Origin: Tubulanus polymorphus
Lineage: Eukaryota; Nemertea; Palaeonemertea; Tubulaniformes; Tubulanidae
Direction of reading: 5' to 3'
Assembly: GCF_964204645.1 (NCBI RefSeq)
Contig: NC_134036.1
Location: 5,529,600 to 5,593,599, forward strand
DNA: 64,000 nucleotides
In this document: in pieces, positions 63,131-64,000 of the stretch
How the letters are laid out: every line of letters starts with the position of its first letter
Position numbering within the stretch: position 1 is the first letter of the stretch
Program-made: the position numbers and the translations under genes
Notes under the pieces: model-generated
Told to the model about the DNA's origin: nothing
Seen by the model: the letters and a program-made list of their open reading frames with translations, nothing else
Databases searched by the model: none

Positions 63131-63331
63131 TTAGAAGTTCAAAAGAAAGTTGAAATGGCCCGTTGAACATCTATCGATACAACGCGCATACAAACAGTTT
63201 CTCTTGCATACTCTGTACTTAGGATCATCCCAACGAAGATGAGGGCAGTCTCGCTTGCAACCTTCGTTGCACAAGAAACACATAAATGAAAATGAATCAG
63301 TGACCATCAGCAAAACTAAAACTACCACATA
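63131..63331 (-). CDS. Peptide A4: family A, exon 2 only inside the window
   Basis: Exon 2 is intact (acceptor TTTTCAG, stop at 63131) and its mature part is identical to A1 and A3, with Val at residue 6 as in A3. The Met-Ser-Ser-Lys microexon would lie beyond the right edge, if it exists. Confidence 0.72.
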   Translation of the reverse strand, partial: YVVVLVLLMVTDSFSFMCFLCNEGCKRDCPHLRWDDPKYRVCKRNCLYARCIDRCSTGHFNFLLNF

Positions 63332-63631
63332 CTGAAAATAAAGGAAATCATCAAGCGATGTACGTTTTCTGAGAACATTGTTTATCCAAAAAAACTCGAT
63401 TGTTAACATGTTTCAATTCATACACAAATGGATGCAGAAACGGAAGAGTGCCGATGCGAGGAGAGGAGTCCACTCTGGCCTGGTGGGCACAAAGTCATGA
63501 GGATTCTACCCGTAGTAGATGATCATCCACCAGATGTATCACTTATGTACAGCAGATAATCAATTGCTGCGGCAACGACGGCTTTAACTCACGGCGAAAT
63601 AGGATTCACCAGGTGTCGCTGGCAGAACATC
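63332..63631. other. Left part of the A4 intron
   Basis: Intron sequence like that of A1-A3; no other feature is seen. Confidence 0.6.
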
Positions 63632-63931
63632 GATGACAGGATAAAGCAGATTTCGAAATTCATGTTTGGCGATCAAGAGCTAGATGTAGTTGAGGATTAT
63701 GTATTGCTTGGAGTGAAATTTAACTGGACTGGTAGCTTTGCAAAATCAAGAAAATACCCTTATGATAAAGCAACGAGAGCTATGTTTTCGATCGTTCAAA
63801 AAGGCAGGCGCTTCAAACTTCATGTAGATGTTGTGTTCAAGCTATTTGATATGTGTGTCGCTCCTATCGCTATGTATGGATGCGAGGTTTGGGGGTTTGC
63901 AAATCTTGATTTATTAGAGAATCTCCACTAG
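63632..63931 (+). mobile_element. LINE 3' fragment in the A4 intron, ending early
   Basis: The RT C-terminal frame is open (FMFGDQELDVVEDYVLLGV through YGCEVWGFANLDLLENLH) and lacks both the extra CC of A1/A2 and the frameshift after GCEVWG. Similarity to the other copies stops at about 63930, and the last 70 bases of the window do not match them. Confidence 0.75.
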
Positions 63932-64000
63932 TTGTACTGTAAAATCTGAATGAAAGTGACAGAATACACTCGTAATCTGCAAGAGTGTTATCAGAACTAG
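63932..64000. other. Right edge, sequence not shared with the other A introns
   Basis: The remaining bases after the LINE break (starting TTGTACTGTAAAATCTGAAT) match nothing else noticed in the window. Confidence 0.4.

Overview
This is eukaryotic (metazoan) DNA: the genes have short exons with GT-AG introns and TATA boxes, and there is a LINE fragment, a foldback DNA element and microsatellites. The sequence is AT-rich, but CpG is not visibly depleted. An invertebrate, plausibly marine, fits best; I cannot name the species. All recognisable host genes lie on the minus strand.

The window is a tandemly amplified locus made of two gene types. Type 1 (MT) is a four-exon gene for a 275-residue class I SAM-dependent methyltransferase resembling juvenile hormone acid / farnesoic acid O-methyltransferase (JHAMT-like). 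There are five complete copies (MT1-MT5), one copy cut by the left window edge (MT0, exon 1 only) and two exon-1 relics. Type 2 (Pep) is a two-exon gene for a small secreted peptide with eight cysteines. Its first coding exon is only 12 nt (Met-Ser-Ser-Lys or Met-Ser-Ser-Thr). Three diverged families, A, B and C, share the same gene plan and flanks: A1-A4, B1-B4, C1-C2.

Order along the plus coordinate: MT0, A1, relic unit, B1, B2, MT1, C1, MT2, A2, relic unit, B3, MT3, A3, B4, MT4, C2, MT5, A4 (cut by the right edge). The ancestral repeat looks like one peptide gene plus one MT gene. Between A and B the MT has collapsed to an exon-1 relic, or is gone altogether. A foldback element with about 75-bp inverted ends sits beside the 3' end of every complete MT. 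B1 and B2 are a very recent 5.55-kb direct duplication whose junction cuts one foldback element.

Other repeats: a 5'-truncated LINE 3' end sits in the intron of every A gene (further truncated in A4). A 996-bp TAA-flanked DNA transposon lies only beside A2. A 21-bp minisatellite lies before each B gene, about 140-bp tandem repeats lie upstream of B and C genes, and CA/GCAC microsatellites lie in B introns.

How the two gene types work together is inference only: a small-molecule (probably carboxyl) methyltransferase is repeatedly linked to a secreted cysteine-rich peptide family, and the array is being amplified and homogenised. In one peptide copy (A2) the mature peptide has diverged sharply while its flanks have not. 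No rRNA, tRNA or CRISPR array was found.
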